A stretch of 43,577 bases of DNA, taken from assembly GCA_013140705.1 (NCBI GenBank), contig JABFSH010000052.1, positions 1 to 43,577 on the forward strand, given 5' to 3'. The stretch is from Methylococcaceae bacterium (lineage in GTDB: Bacteria; Pseudomonadota; Gammaproteobacteria; Methylococcales; Methylomonadaceae). Position 1 is the first letter of the stretch; each line of letters opens with the position of its first letter. The position numbers were made by a program, and so were the translations under genes. Under the pieces are notes generated by a model. That model ran no database searches. It saw only the letters and a list, made by a program, of their open reading frames with translations, and had not been told where the DNA came from. This document shows, piece after piece, positions 1-9,553 of the stretch.

Positions 1-66
1 AGATTGCTTGGCTTTCCAGGCAAGGGCGTGTTCACGGCCGCCACTGCCGACAATCAAAATTTTCAT
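1..66 (-). CDS. purD: Phosphoribosylamine-glycine ligase (GAR synthetase), N-terminal fragment
   Basis: Only the first 22 codons are in the window; the gene continues off the left edge. The translation begins MKILIVGSGGREHALAWK, which is the characteristic PurD start with its glycine-rich GSGGREHA nucleotide-binding turn. An AAGG ribosome site lies six bases before the ATG. PurD makes glycinamide ribonucleotide, step two of purine synthesis. It sits 27 bases downstream of purH on the same strand, matching the purHD operon of enterobacteria. Identification is strong despite the short length. Confidence 0.9.
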   Translation of the reverse strand, partial: MKILIVGSGGREHALAWKAKQS

Positions 67-93
67 ATTCTACCTTGGACCTTGTGTCTAATT

Positions 94-1653
94 CTAATGC
101 CGAAAATGCCGCATTCCGGTAAATACCATGGCGATGTCATGTTCGTCTGCAGCGGCAATGACTTCATCATCCCGCACGGAACCGCCGGGTTGTATGACGG
201 CGCTGATGCCGGCAGCAGCGGCAGAATCAATGCCGTCCCTGAACGGAAAGAATGCATCCGAGGCCATAACCGAACCCTGCACAATCAAGCCTTCATCAGC
301 GGCTTTAAGGGCAGCAACTCGGGCAGAATAAACCCGGCTCATTTGTCCGGCGCCTACGCCAATGGTTCGGTTATTTTTGCAGTAAACGATAGCGTTCGAT
401 TTGACAAATTTCGCCACTTTCCAGGCAAATAATAAATCGGCCAGTTCCCGCTCGGTAGGCTTTCGTTTTGTGACCATCCTAATTTCGTCAGGGCCGATTG
501 ATCCCGTATCATTATCCTGCACCAATAATCCGCCGGCCACTCGTTTGAAATCAAAAGCGTGGCGATCGTTGTTCTGCCAATTACCGCATTCAAGCACGCG
601 TACGTTTTGTTTGTCTTTTAAGACCGCACGGGCCGCTGTACTGATTGCCGGAGCAATGATCACTTCGACAAATTGGCGCTTGATGATTGCTGCGGCCGTT
701 GCTTCATCCAGTTCCCGATTGAAGGCAATGATGCCGCCAAAGGCCGAGGTGGGATCGGTTGCATAGGCATGATCATAAGCGCTCAATAATTCATCAGCAA
801 CCGCAACGCCACAGGGATTGGCATGTTTCACGATGACGCAGGTCGGCTTTTCTACAAACGATTTCACGCATTCCAGTGCCGCATCGGCATCGGCGATATT
901 GTTGTAAGACAGTTCTTTTCCCTGCAACTGTTGGGCTGCGGCGATAGTGCCGGACGCGGGTTGGCTTTCATGGTAAAAAGCCGCTTGTTGGTGAGGGTTT
1001 TCACCATAGCGCATGGTCTGGCTCAAATAAAATTGCAAATTCAACGTATTTGGAAATTTATTTTTGTTAATCGCACCAAGATAGACAGAAATCGCTGTGT
1101 CGTAGCGGGCAGTATGTTCAAAAGCTTTTAAGGCCAGGTTGAAGCGCGTTTGTCGAGACAGGCTGGTTTGACTGTTTTTGAGTTCGGTCAGTATTCCGTT
1201 GTAATCACTGGGATCCACAACAATGGCCACATCCGCATGATTTTTGGCCGCTGCCCGAATCATAGTGGGTCCGCCAATATCAATATTTTCAATGGCTGTC
1301 TCGAAATCACAATCCGGTTTGGCAATGGTTTGTTCAAACGGGTATAAATTGACTACAACCAAATCAATTGGATTTATTTTGTTGTCAGCCATGACCTTAT
1401 CATCGGTGCCGCGACGCCCCAAAATGCCGCCGTGTACTTTAGGGTGTAAGGTTTTGACTCGGCCATCCATCATTTCCGGAAAACCGGTGTAATCAGAAAC
1501 TTCTGTCACTGCAATCTGATGATCTGCCAAGGTGCGGGCAGTTCCGCCGGTGGACAGGATTTCAATGCCGAGTTGGTGTAATTCGCGACAAAACTCTACG
1601 ACTCCTGATTTATCGGAAACGCTGATTAGGGCGCGAGTGATTTTTTTATTCAT
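94..1653 (-). CDS. purH: Bifunctional AICAR formyltransferase / IMP cyclohydrolase PurH
   Basis: A 519-residue protein of normal length (the E. coli protein is about 529). The N-terminal third is the IMP cyclohydrolase, with the start [14 protein letters not shown], the GGTARTL turn and the segment [20 protein letters not shown]. The rest is the AICAR transformylase domain, with its KHANPCGVA catalytic motif. It carries out the last two steps of IMP synthesis in the cytosol. It follows fis by 66 bases and is followed at once by purD, so co-transcription of fis, purH and purD is likely. No strong Shine-Dalgarno sequence precedes the ATG. Confidence 0.97.
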   Translation of the reverse strand: MNKKITRALISVSDKSGVVEFCRELHQLGIEILSTGGTARTLADHQIAVTEVSDYTGFPEMMDGRVKTLHPKVHGGILGRRGTDDKVMADNKINPIDLVVVNLYPFEQTIAKPDCDFETAIENIDIGGPTMIRAAAKNHADVAIVVDPSDYNGILTELKNSQTSLSRQTRFNLALKAFEHTARYDTAISVYLGAINKNKFPNTLNLQFYLSQTMRYGENPHQQAAFYHESQPASGTIAAAQQLQGKELSYNNIADADAALECVKSFVEKPTCVIVKHANPCGVAVADELLSAYDHAYATDPTSAFGGIIAFNRELDEATAAAIIKRQFVEVIIAPAISTAARAVLKDKQNVRVLECGNWQNNDRHAFDFKRVAGGLLVQDNDTGSIGPDEIRMVTKRKPTERELADLLFAWKVAKFVKSNAIVYCKNNRTIGVGAGQMSRVYSARVAALKAADEGLIVQGSVMASDAFFPFRDGIDSAAAAGISAVIQPGGSVRDDEVIAAADEHDIAMVFTGMRHFRH

Positions 1654-1719
1654 GAAGATAATATGAGGAAGTGGTTAGAACTCTGATTGGGTTTGTGAAA
1701 GCGGGCATACTTTATGGAT

Positions 1720-2079
1720 TTAGGAGATGCGATATTGTTCCATTTTTTTACGTAAGGTGCTCCGGCTTAATCCGAGCGCTTTGGCTGCTTTGGTTTGGTT
1801 ATAGCCCGAATATTCGAGGGCTGCTTCCAACAAGGGTTTTTCGACCTCGCTGATCACCAAGGCATGCAGGCCCACCGGGTCGTGGCCATTTAACTGCATA
1901 AAATATTGTTCTACTTTTTGTTTGATGTAGATCGCCAATGGCACGGATACTTTTTTTCTTCGATCGGCTTGTCGCCGTTCTGTTTCATATGCGCTTAAGT
2001 TTGAATCTCTTCGATCGATGTCCCTGCGGTCTATGCTAATGATTTCGGGGGTTTCTTCACAGACTTTCATATGCAGCAT
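1720..2079 (-). CDS. fis: Fis-family nucleoid-associated DNA-binding protein
   Basis: A 119-residue protein. The C-terminal half is the Fis fold: a dimerisation helix region around LLEAALEYSGYNQ followed by the helix-turn-helix QTKAAKALGLSRSTLRKKM. The N-terminal 40 residues are polar and arginine-rich and longer than in E. coli Fis (98 residues), so translation may begin at the second methionine (position 4) or later. It overlaps the 3' end of dusB by 23 bases, the dusB-fis arrangement known from many gammaproteobacteria. Fis bends DNA and adjusts rRNA and growth-phase transcription. Confidence 0.92.
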   Translation of the reverse strand: MLHMKVCEETPEIISIDRRDIDRRDSNLSAYETERRQADRRKKVSVPLAIYIKQKVEQYFMQLNGHDPVGLHALVISEVEKPLLEAALEYSGYNQTKAAKALGLSRSTLRKKMEQYRIS

Positions 2080-3052
2080 TGTCGTTGGTGATTATGGTAA
2101 ATGCCGAATTAATCAGCTTTATTTGTTGGGATGGTTCAGCAGCGTTGTTAATGCTGTCTTTGGTTAGTTGGCTGACGGACTTAAAGTGATGAAAATACCA
2201 GCCGATATGTTTTCGGGCTATTTTAACACCGCACGCACTTCCGTAGAAGCCATAAAGTTTTTCCAGGTGGCTTAAAAGTGTTTGATGTACGGCTCTAACT
2301 GACGGTTTATCAAGCAATTTTCCTGATTCGATAAAATGCTGTATCTGCGTAAAAAGCCAAGGATTACCTTGTGCCGCTCTACCGATCATGAGGGCATCCG
2401 CCCCAGTATGGTCAAGAACCCAGCGAGCTTTTTCGGGTGAATCAATATCGCCATTGGCAATCACTGGAATGTTTACCGACTGTTTGACGGCCCTGATGGT
2501 GTCGTACTCTGCCTGACCATTGAATTTACAGGCTCGTGTGCGGCCATGCACTGTGACGGCTGCAATGCCTGCTTGCTCTGCGATCCGGGCAATTTGAACG
2601 GCGTTCCGACTCTGACTGTCCCAGCCGGTACGGATTTTTAACGTGACCGGCACATCAACGGTATTAACGACGGCATCCAGAATCTTTTTGACTAAAGCCT
2701 CATTTTTCATCAGGGCTGAACCCGCCGCCACCGAGCATACTTTTTTGGCGGGGCAACCCATGTTGATGTCGATAATCTGAGCGCCCTGATGCACATTATA
2801 ATGGGCTGCATCGGCCATCTGTCTCGGATCTGTACCCAGGATTTGAATCGAACGCAGACCACATTCGCCCTGATGGTCGGCTTTCAGCAAAGTTCTTTTA
2901 TGCTGCCTGAAAGCCGGATTGGAAGTCAACATTTCCGAAACAGCCAAGCCGGCACCGAAGTGCTTGCACAATTCCCGAAATGGCCGGTCACTAACTCCGG
3001 CCATGGGTGCAAGGATCAATTTGTTGGTCAACTGATACGAACCAATTTGCAT
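2057..3052 (-). CDS. dusB: tRNA-dihydrouridine synthase B
   Basis: A 331-residue FMN enzyme reducing uridine to dihydrouridine in the tRNA D-loop. Family marks are LAPMAGVSDRPFR at the start of the barrel, the catalytic-cysteine segment NMGCPAKKVC, VTVHGRTR and the phosphate-binding end IGRAAQGNPWLF. The downstream overlap with fis identifies it as the DusB paralogue rather than DusA or DusC. After the cysteine motif the sequence reads CSVAAGSALM, a small departure from the usual pattern. It starts 19 bases after the stop of the unknown gene upstream, so the promoter may lie before that gene. Confidence 0.95.
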   Translation of the reverse strand: MQIGSYQLTNKLILAPMAGVSDRPFRELCKHFGAGLAVSEMLTSNPAFRQHKRTLLKADHQGECGLRSIQILGTDPRQMADAAHYNVHQGAQIIDINMGCPAKKVCSVAAGSALMKNEALVKKILDAVVNTVDVPVTLKIRTGWDSQSRNAVQIARIAEQAGIAAVTVHGRTRACKFNGQAEYDTIRAVKQSVNIPVIANGDIDSPEKARWVLDHTGADALMIGRAAQGNPWLFTQIQHFIESGKLLDKPSVRAVHQTLLSHLEKLYGFYGSACGVKIARKHIGWYFHHFKSVSQLTKDSINNAAEPSQQIKLINSAFTIITNDNAAYESL

Positions 3053-3071
3053 AATCCGACTCGATGTCTGA

Positions 3072-3611
3072 TTATTGGCTTATATCGCTGATTTCTTTAG
3101 TGCCATTCCAGATAGGATTATCTTTGTCTTCTTTGTCCAGGTTGACGAGTTCTTCAGGAAAAATATGCCAGAACGACTGGTCGATTTTGGCGTTGTTGTA
3201 ATTTTCCTTTTTCTCGTGTCCAAACGGGCACCACCAGTTTTCGACAAGCTTGACCAGGTAAGCATGCCATTCGAACAACGCCACACTGACCGGACAATAC
3301 CAGGTACAATTCAAAATCCAGTACAAACGCGATTGCACTGGACTGATCTTGAATGAGCCCCCCATTATTATCTGATTTTTCAGGTTATATCGATGACTGT
3401 TTCTATCCGGCAAAAAGTCGGACAGGGTTTTGATATTTTTACCGCCGACCATGCGCAAATGCCAGTAAGTCATATAAGCGCTCAGAAAACAAAAAGGTAA
3501 TGTCAGTATTGGCGAATAGACCAATACCATACCAATGGCCCGCTGCAACACAGGCACCTGTCTATGATTCTTACCGATTTCAACCCGATCACAGGTTTCA
3601 CATGCTTTCAT
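3072..3611 (-). CDS. Hypothetical small membrane protein upstream of dusB-fis
   Basis: A 179-residue protein I cannot assign. It opens with a CETC cysteine pair, has a clear hydrophobic segment around residues 26-52 and a second, shorter aromatic-rich hydrophobic stretch around residues 96-120. The C-terminus is acidic and soluble. It is rich in Trp, Tyr and His, including WWCPFGH near residue 126. The ATG at 3611 is preceded by AGGGG about ten bases away. It is co-oriented with dusB, only 19 bases upstream, so it probably belongs to the dusB-fis transcript. Start, length and composition look like a genuine gene; the function is unknown. Confidence 0.72.
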   Translation of the reverse strand: MKACETCDRVEIGKNHRQVPVLQRAIGMVLVYSPILTLPFCFLSAYMTYWHLRMVGGKNIKTLSDFLPDRNSHRYNLKNQIIMGGSFKISPVQSRLYWILNCTWYCPVSVALFEWHAYLVKLVENWWCPFGHEKKENYNNAKIDQSFWHIFPEELVNLDKEDKDNPIWNGTKEISDISQ

Positions 3612-3870
3612 TCTTGATTATCCCCTTTTTTATTATTTATGAATTAGCGTTGATAACTACCTAAGCTACCAAAAAAATTGTTGGCCTAAAGACAATTCTG
3701 ATCAAGTCTTGCGACTAGCTCAGGACAAAACGGCAAGTTTTTCAGGGTTTCCTTAACCAGCCACAGTTAACAGTGACTGGCCAACCAGGAAATCTTCATT
3801 TTGGGCTTGATGAATATAAAAATTTATACCAGTGGTATTTTACAATGACTATAAGGCTGCCTCAATGACT
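3612..3870. other. Intergenic region between rlmI and the unknown membrane gene
   Basis: A 259-base AT-rich gap, the main break in the otherwise tight minus-strand gene row, so it probably carries the promoter for the unknown gene-dusB-fis-purHD transcript. It contains a near-palindrome at 3757-3780, listed separately. I saw no protein-coding signal. Confidence 0.5.
3757..3780. repeat. 24-bp near-perfect palindrome, possible operator
   Basis: The 24 bases read CCAG at the left end and CTGG at the right, centred on GTTAAC, with 10 of 12 base pairs matching. It lies about 146 bases before the start of the unknown gene and 91 bases beyond the rlmI stop. There is no T-tract on either side, which favours an operator or structural element over a terminator. 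Confidence 0.4.
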
Positions 3871-5064
3871 TTATAAGCTGGTTGAGACGGAGCAAAAAAA
3901 TGTTTTTAAATAGTCCGTTTCCGGTATGGCCGGGTCGATGGGATGGTCAGGGCCTTGGCCACCTGTGGCGAAGAAGACCAAATGACGATCAATATGCCGC
4001 CCGGATGAACGCAAGATTTCATGCAGACTGTCACGTTCAAGGTGATACGAACAGGAGGCCGAGACCAGAATGCCGTCTTTTGACAGTATCTGCAAAGCCA
4101 AATGATTGAGCCGGCGATAGGCTTCGTAACCTGGTTTGTAGTCTTTTTTACGTTTGATTAATGCAGGCGGATCCAGAATGATCAAGTCAAAGAGTTGATT
4201 GTCCTGTCTTGCCTGTTTTAGAAAATCGAACACATCACTGCGGATGAACTGCATTTTACCACTCACCTGATTGAGGCTTGCGTTTTCAGCAGCCAAAGAC
4301 AATGCGCTCTCCGAGGCATCAATGCAGGTCACTTCTGCAGCGCCGCCCAATGCTGCCGGGATGCCCCAGGCGCCGGAGTAAGAAAACAGGTCGAGAACAC
4401 GCTGGTTACCGGCCAGGGATCGTACCTGTGCGCGGCTGATGCGATGATCATAAAACCAGCCGGTTTTTTGGCCGTTTAATATATCAATATTAAATTGGGC
4501 GCCGTTTTCTTCAATGATCAGGCTTTCCGGTAACTGTCCGTAGATGATTTCGGATACCTGACTGAGACCTTCCAGTTGTCGTTGACTCGTATCATTTTTA
4601 AGCACAATCGCTGTCGGGTTCAGCAATTCCACCAATGCGGTTACCAAGGCTTCTTTACGGTGGTCAATGCCGGCAGTCGTAATTTGTACGGATAATACCG
4701 AACCGAACCGATCGATGACCAGGCCGGGCAGGCCATCGCTTTCGCCAAATACCAGGCGATAAAACGGTTTGCTGAACAGCTTTTCTCGCAAGGTCAAAGC
4801 AGCTGTCAGGCGTTCTTTAAAGAATTTGCCACCACAGTTAGTGGTCTTTCTGGACAACAAGCGTGCGCAAATAAGTGCTTGCGGATTGATATAAGCGGTT
4901 CCCAGAATTTTGCCATCATCACAGACAACCTGTACTAGATCCCCAGCCGAAAAATGTTCAAGCGGCGAGCGCCTGGTATCGACTTCATTGCTGAATATCC
5001 ATAGATGACCTTTGCGCAGGCGCTTGTCTTCATTCTTTTTTAAAAAAAGTGCAGCTTGATTCAT
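3871..5064 (-). CDS. rlmI: 23S rRNA (cytosine-5)-methyltransferase RlmI family
   Basis: A 397-residue protein with the RlmI plan: an N-terminal PUA domain (residues 1 to about 75, including KGHLWIFSNEV), a central region with GESDGLPGLVIDRFG, and a Rossmann SAM-binding domain with DLFSYSGAWG and the substrate-loop motif ILDPPAL. A cysteine in SASCSYHL is the likely methyl-transfer nucleophile. E. coli RlmI makes m5C1962 in 23S rRNA. The start is only two bases beyond the stop of the upstream zinc-ribbon protein gene, suggesting coupled translation. Paralogues such as RlmK/L share the fold, so the exact target is inferred. Confidence 0.9.
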   Translation of the reverse strand: MNQAALFLKKNEDKRLRKGHLWIFSNEVDTRRSPLEHFSAGDLVQVVCDDGKILGTAYINPQALICARLLSRKTTNCGGKFFKERLTAALTLREKLFSKPFYRLVFGESDGLPGLVIDRFGSVLSVQITTAGIDHRKEALVTALVELLNPTAIVLKNDTSQRQLEGLSQVSEIIYGQLPESLIIEENGAQFNIDILNGQKTGWFYDHRISRAQVRSLAGNQRVLDLFSYSGAWGIPAALGGAAEVTCIDASESALSLAAENASLNQVSGKMQFIRSDVFDFLKQARQDNQLFDLIILDPPALIKRKKDYKPGYEAYRRLNHLALQILSKDGILVSASCSYHLERDSLHEILRSSGRHIDRHLVFFATGGQGPDHPIDPAIPETDYLKTFFCSVSTSL

Positions 5065-5065
5065 G

Positions 5066-5719
5066 TTAATTAGTCAGTTCAAACGAGGATCCGCCGATGG
5101 GAGATTTGGGGGGTGCTATTTTTAGATTGATTTCTGTCGTTGTACTTGGTTGTATGGCAAAAGTTTGTGCCGACTCAGGCAAATAGTCTTTAGCCTGAAA
5201 GGTTCTTGTGGCAAAAACCTGGCCATTGAAATTCAGTAAAGTAAGGCTGAGATTTGGGTAGGGCTGTGGAAAAGCAGCCTGATTGCTAATGGCTGCGTGA
5301 AACTCGTAGTGACCGTCCGGTGTCGGATTAAAAGCGCCGACCAGATTAAATTTGTCGAGATTTTTAAACTCGGGCAGCAGACAGTGCAGGTATCCACAGA
5401 AGGCTGCCAGAACGGGACGAATTTTGGAGTTTTGGGTGAAGGCGTAGCCTTCGAAATAGATGATTTGTGCCATCAAAAGCAGAAAAGAAATTACGAATGC
5501 GCTGCCCCAATAGTGGGGATTCGAGGGGCTTTTGTTTTCCCAGGGCAGACCTTCAGTAGTCGAAGGCGTTTCGATGGCAGTGTCTTCGCTTTCTGAAATT
5601 AACGCCAGGCCGTCAAACCAGGCGGTGCAGTGGCTGCATTGCACCATGCCCCGACTGTCACGCAATTGTGCCACTGTTAGCGTTTGCGTTGTCTGGCATT
5701 CCGGGCAGCGGGTAAACAT
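5066..5719 (-). CDS. Zinc-ribbon (MJ0042-type) / DUF3426 membrane protein
   Basis: A 217-residue protein. Residues 1-40 form a zinc ribbon with CPEC and CSHC pairs. An acidic linker follows, then one transmembrane helix at about residues 72-92, then a C-terminal domain of DUF3426 type whose end resembles a beta-sandwich (residues about 125-210). It would place the zinc ribbon in the cytosol and the C-terminal domain in the periplasm. It lies four bases after prmA on the same strand, the usual place for this family in gammaproteobacteria. Its biochemical role is unknown. Confidence 0.85.
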   Translation of the reverse strand: MFTRCPECQTTQTLTVAQLRDSRGMVQCSHCTAWFDGLALISESEDTAIETPSTTEGLPWENKSPSNPHYWGSAFVISFLLLMAQIIYFEGYAFTQNSKIRPVLAAFCGYLHCLLPEFKNLDKFNLVGAFNPTPDGHYEFHAAISNQAAFPQPYPNLSLTLLNFNGQVFATRTFQAKDYLPESAQTFAIQPSTTTEINLKIAPPKSPIGGSSFELTN

Positions 5720-5723
5720 GGCC

Positions 5724-6602
5724 CTAATGCCTGATGCCGTCGAGTCTGATCCAGTCTTCCTGCTGAACGACCGGGTTTAGTGAGATGTGAGTCTGGTAAG
5801 CTTGAGCTACAGACGTGGCTTGCTCATGAAGAATGCCCGACAAAACCAGTTGTCCTTCCGGATTAAGCAATGCGCAAATCTGCTCGGCTAGTTCTATCAA
5901 CGGTTTGGCCAATATATTAGCTAAAACCACATCGGCTTGCTGCGCTGGAAACTGATGTGGAAAAAAGCAGTGAATTTGATTCTGGACATTATTTTTTACG
6001 GCATTGTCGTGTGTCGCCGTTAACGCCTGTGGATCGATATCAATCGCGAAGGCTTGTTTGGCGCCCAATAACAGTGCTGCAATGGCCAGGATGCCAGAGC
6101 CGCACCCGTAATCAATGACGGTTTTATTGGTCAAATCGTGGTTGGCCAGCCATTCCAGGCACAACGCCGTTGTCGGATGAGTGCCCGTACCAAAGGCCAG
6201 GCCTGGATCCAGTGTCAGGCAGACGGTCTTTTCTTCGGATTGTTCCTGGCCGGTGGGGCAAACCCAGAGTCTATTGCCAAATTTCATGGGGCGATAAAAT
6301 TCCATCCAGGCACGTTCCCACGCCTGATCCGCTATTTCTTCAATCTGCCAGCCATGCAGAGGCGATGAAGGGAATAACGAGATTAGCTGAGCTTTTATCT
6401 GCCAAGGGTCGAAATCAAGTTCAAATAGTGCGATGACTTGCGTGTTGCTCCATATTTTGGTTTCACCGATAGCGGGTTCGTAGACAGGTTCGTCTTCAGC
6501 GTCCATGTAAGTAACCGAGACCGCGCCCAGGTCACTGAAGTGGTCAGCGATGTTGGGAGCTGTCGCTTCATCGGTAATGACAGAAAGTTGGTGCCAAGCC
6601 AT
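5724..6602 (-). CDS. prmA: Ribosomal protein L11 methyltransferase
   Basis: The 292-residue reading begins at MAWHQLSVITDE. The open frame extends 47 codons further upstream into the 3' end of accC, but that extension has no family resemblance. PrmA trimethylates several amines of ribosomal protein L11. Visible signatures are WERAWMEFYRPMKFG, DPGLAFGTGTHPTT and the SAM-binding DYGCGSGILAIAA, followed by the catalytic-loop NILAKPL. It follows accC by 73 bases, as in many relatives. Confidence 0.95.
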   Translation of the reverse strand: MAWHQLSVITDEATAPNIADHFSDLGAVSVTYMDAEDEPVYEPAIGETKIWSNTQVIALFELDFDPWQIKAQLISLFPSSPLHGWQIEEIADQAWERAWMEFYRPMKFGNRLWVCPTGQEQSEEKTVCLTLDPGLAFGTGTHPTTALCLEWLANHDLTNKTVIDYGCGSGILAIAALLLGAKQAFAIDIDPQALTATHDNAVKNNVQNQIHCFFPHQFPAQQADVVLANILAKPLIELAEQICALLNPEGQLVLSGILHEQATSVAQAYQTHISLNPVVQQEDWIRLDGIRH

Positions 6603-6675
6603 AATGGAGATTTCAGACGGAGTGAAAAGAGGGGCAAGGCCAACCTTGGTTGTTGATGCCCCGGTTAGCAGCAAT

Positions 6676-8019
6676 TTAATAAATCCCCAGCTTTTTTTCC
6701 AGATAATGAATATTCTGCCCGCCGGCAGCGAAGGCGCTGTCATTCATAATATCGTGCTGCAGCGGAATGTTGGTTTTTATGCCATCAATGATGATTTCGC
6801 TTAATGCGGTATTCATGCGGGCAATCGCGCTTTTGCGATCTTCGCCATGCGCAATGAGTTTGCCTATCATCGAGTCATAATACGGCGGCACTTTGTAGCC
6901 GTTGTAAATATGGGTTTCGCAACGAATGCCGGGACCGCCGGGCATATGGAACTGATCGATAACGCCAGGGCAGGGCATAAAGGTTCTCGGATCTTCGGCG
7001 TTCAGTCGGCATTCAATGGCATGGCCCTGAATTTTAACCTGGTCCTGAGTGATGGACAACGGTTCGCCGGCCGCGATACGTAATTGTTCCTTGACAATAT
7101 CGAAGCCAGTCACCATTTCGGTTACGGGGTGCTCAACTTGAACGCGTGTATTCATCTCAATAAAATAGAACTGGCCTTTTTCATACAGGAATTCAAAGGT
7201 TCCAGCGCCCAGATAGCCAATGTCGAGACAGGCCTTGGCGCAACGTTCGCCGAGGGTCTTGCGCTGTTCTTCAGTAATACCCGGCGCAGGCGCTTCTTCA
7301 ACCACTTTTTGGTGACGGCGCTGCATGGAACAATCGCGTTCGCCCAAATGAATGGCGTTGCCGTGGGCATCGGCAATTATCTGGAACTCGATATGTCTTG
7401 GATCTTCCAGGAATTTTTCCATGTAGACGGTCGGATTGCCAAAAGCGCTGCCAGCTTCTGCCTTGGTCATTGCAATGGCATTTAACAGTGCGGCTTCCGT
7501 ATGTACGGTTCGCATGCCTCTACCGCCGCCGCCGCCAGCTGCTTTGATGATAACCGGATATCCGATTTCTTTCGCCAGTTTCAGGTTCTTTTTTTCATCA
7601 TCAGAAAGCGGGTCATTGTTTCCGGGGACGCAGGGAATGCCGGCAGCAATCATGGCATTTTTGGCGGAAATTTTATCGCCCATCATGCGGATGGTAGCAG
7701 CATTCGGACCGATAAATACAAAGCCACTTTGTTTTACTTTTTCTGCAAAATCGGCATTTTCAGATAAAAAACCGTAGCCCGGGTGAATGGCTTCTGCGTC
7801 GGTTACTTCGGCTGCACTGATGATCGCAGGGATGTTCAGGTAACTGTCTGCGGATGCCGCAGGGCCGATACAAACGGATTCATCGGCAAGACGGACGTGC
7901 TTTAAGTCCCGATCCGCTTCCGAGTGGACGGCAACCACTTTAACGCCTAACTCTCGGCATGCGCGTAGAATGCGCAATGCAATCTCGCCGCGATTGGCGA
8001 TAACAATTTTATCGAACAT
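6676..8019 (-). CDS. accC: Acetyl-CoA carboxylase, biotin carboxylase subunit
   Basis: 447 residues from [17 protein letters not shown], with a GAGG ribosome site before the ATG; the longer open frame to 8130 overlaps accB and is not credible. It carboxylates biotin on AccB using ATP and bicarbonate. Diagnostic segments are the ATP-grasp glycine loop [19 protein letters not shown], and [14 protein letters not shown] with its catalytic residues. It follows accB by 19 bases and precedes prmA. The length equals that of E. coli AccC within a few residues. Confidence 0.98.
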   Translation of the reverse strand: MFDKIVIANRGEIALRILRACRELGVKVVAVHSEADRDLKHVRLADESVCIGPAASADSYLNIPAIISAAEVTDAEAIHPGYGFLSENADFAEKVKQSGFVFIGPNAATIRMMGDKISAKNAMIAAGIPCVPGNNDPLSDDEKKNLKLAKEIGYPVIIKAAGGGGGRGMRTVHTEAALLNAIAMTKAEAGSAFGNPTVYMEKFLEDPRHIEFQIIADAHGNAIHLGERDCSMQRRHQKVVEEAPAPGITEEQRKTLGERCAKACLDIGYLGAGTFEFLYEKGQFYFIEMNTRVQVEHPVTEMVTGFDIVKEQLRIAAGEPLSITQDQVKIQGHAIECRLNAEDPRTFMPCPGVIDQFHMPGGPGIRCETHIYNGYKVPPYYDSMIGKLIAHGEDRKSAIARMNTALSEIIIDGIKTNIPLQHDIMNDSAFAAGGQNIHYLEKKLGIY

Positions 8020-8038
8020 GAATGCCTCGTTTGTCGTG

Positions 8039-8473
8039 TTATTCAATAATGAATAATGGTTGGCCATATTCGACGGGTTCCGCGTTTTCCACCAGGATTT
8101 TGGTGACGGTGCCGTTTTTGTCTGCTTCAATCTGATTAAGGATTTTCATGGCTTCAATAATGCAGAGTGTATCACCCGAACGGACGGAATGACCCACTTC
8201 GACAAAGGCTTTGGTTCCGGGTGATGCGGAGCGGTAGAACGTGCCAACCATGGGCGATTTGACAACATGGCCGGTAATTTTTTCTTCAGCAGGAGCTGGT
8301 GTCAACACTGGGTTAACCGCAGGTGCAGCAACAGCAGGCGCTGCTGCATAGGTTATCGGAGGAGCAGAGTATCGACTAATGCGGATCGCTTCTTCACCTT
8401 CTTTTATTTCCAGTTCTGCGATATCGGATTCTTCAATGATTTCAATCAATTTTTTTATTTTTCTAATATCCAT
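8039..8473 (-). CDS. accB: Acetyl-CoA carboxylase biotin carboxyl carrier protein
   Basis: A 144-residue carrier with an N-terminal helical region, an Ala/Pro-rich flexible linker (about residues 37-62) and a biotinyl domain. The biotin-accepting lysine is K110 in the motif [13 protein letters not shown]. coli has EAMKMMNQ, so Met-Met is replaced by Ile-Leu immediately after the target lysine. It sits directly before accC and starts four bases after aroQ ends. AccB and AccC form the first half-reaction of fatty acid synthesis. Confidence 0.97.
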   Translation of the reverse strand: MDIRKIKKLIEIIEESDIAELEIKEGEEAIRISRYSAPPITYAAAPAVAAPAVNPVLTPAPAEEKITGHVVKSPMVGTFYRSASPGTKAFVEVGHSVRSGDTLCIIEAMKILNQIEADKNGTVTKILVENAEPVEYGQPLFIIE

Positions 8474-8476
8474 GGT

Positions 8477-8923
8477 TTATAGTCTCTCGGCTAATATCTG
8501 ATGAGCGGCTTGAAAAGCCAGTTCGTATCCAGTTGCGCCTAGTCCACAGATAACGCCCTTGGCGATGTCGGAGAAATAGGAGTGTGATCTAAAAGGTTCG
8601 CGTGCATGCACGTTTGATAAGTGAACCTCAATAAACGGAATTTTTGTAGCCAGCAGTGCGTCACGAATGGCAACGCTGGTGTGAGTGAACGCTGCCGGGT
8701 TGATAATAATGAAATCGACATGGCTCTGGTAAGCTTGATGAATCAACTCGATGATTTCGTGTTCGGCGTTATTTTGGTGAAAAGCAAGCTGATGCTGATG
8801 GTGCGCTGCCAATTTTTCCAGCGATTGTTTAATGTCGGAGAGCGTGTGATTTCCGTAAAGGCCGGGTTCGCGTATCCCCAATAAATTTAAGTTTGGCCCA
8901 TTTAAAACGGTAATATTCGCCAT
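8477..8923 (-). CDS. aroQ: Type II 3-dehydroquinate dehydratase
   Basis: A 148-residue shikimate-pathway enzyme. The ATG at 8923 gives [16 protein letters not shown]; a TTG one codon upstream is the alternative. The catalytic tyrosine is Y23 in REPGLYG, the catalytic histidine H81 in [11 protein letters not shown], and the substrate-binding end reads [14 protein letters not shown]. The usual QSNxEG loop is changed to QNNAEHE, with His in the glycine position. It heads the aroQ-accB-accC-prmA row and has a large upstream gap that should hold the promoter. Confidence 0.96.
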   Translation of the reverse strand: MANITVLNGPNLNLLGIREPGLYGNHTLSDIKQSLEKLAAHHQHQLAFHQNNAEHEIIELIHQAYQSHVDFIIINPAAFTHTSVAIRDALLATKIPFIEVHLSNVHAREPFRSHSYFSDIAKGVICGLGATGYELAFQAAHQILAERL

Positions 8924-9470
8924 CAATATGCTTTAGTCAGATGAAGATTCAATATTTATCCGACAATTTTGCCTAATTCATGCGTTTTTGTCCAGATATT
9001 ATCCTGTTCGGAAAAGATAGCGTCAGAATGCAGTGTGCTTGCTAGAGTTTTTGCGTCAATTGATGTCGGTACGGGTGATAAATGACAGTTCAGGAACCTT
9101 ACACTGAAAAAGTCGTTATTCAGGGTCAGACTAGGTTTGGAGCACGAATAAAATTCGAAATTGCTTGCTGGCTAGGTGAAGTTCACGCGACTGTCTGCGT
9201 CAATTCCACTCCAAGAACCGACATACGACACACGCATGAGGTTTTTTATGGCAAATATAGCAACTCAAAAATTCTTTAGAATCGTGCGGCATTAAAATTT
9301 CTTTCTGTTAACCATGAACGACTCAATTTATTTTATCTAAGCTCAAAATTAGTTCATTCAATGATCCAAAATAGTGCGAATTTAACCGCACACTTTTACT
9401 AATATCAATACAAACGCATCAATCACATTTCATAATAATAAAAATCAATAACTTATGTTTAACCTGTGAG

Positions 9471-9486
9471 TGGCACCTAAAATGCA
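9471..9486 (+). promoter_or_regulatory. Candidate sigma-54 (-24/-12) promoter for ftsH
   Basis: The sequence TGGCAC, five bases, then ATGCA matches the sigma-54 consensus (TGGCAC-N5-TTGCA) at all but one position. The invariant GG and GC are spaced exactly ten bases apart. It points toward ftsH, whose ATG lies about 190 bases downstream, leaving a leader of roughly 175 bases. An enhancer-binding-protein site was not identified. A match this close can occur by chance in a long intergenic region, so this is a candidate only. Confidence 0.45.
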
Positions 9487-9535
9487 TGTATTACATTGCC
9501 GATGAAGGAATATACGCTTCATGAATCACTAATGC

Positions 9536-9553
9536 CAGGTCGGAACTGACCTG
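9536..9553. repeat. Inverted repeat in the ftsH leader
   Basis: CAGGTC and GACCTG form a perfect 6-bp inverted repeat around a six-base spacer. It lies downstream of the predicted sigma-54 start site and 120 bases before the ftsH ATG, so it could be a leader hairpin or a repressor site. Confidence 0.35.

Noticed and set aside
4-432. 142-codon plus-strand open frame over purD/purH
   Set aside because: Antisense to well-conserved purH; composition and lack of a ribosome site mark it as a shadow.
9082-9279. 65-codon open frame in the aroQ-ftsH gap
   Set aside because: No ribosome site, no family resemblance, and no domain-like pattern.
9248-9295. 15-codon frame with GAGG six bases upstream, possible leader peptide
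   Set aside because: Too short to judge, lies upstream of the predicted ftsH promoter, and no attenuator-like structure follows it.
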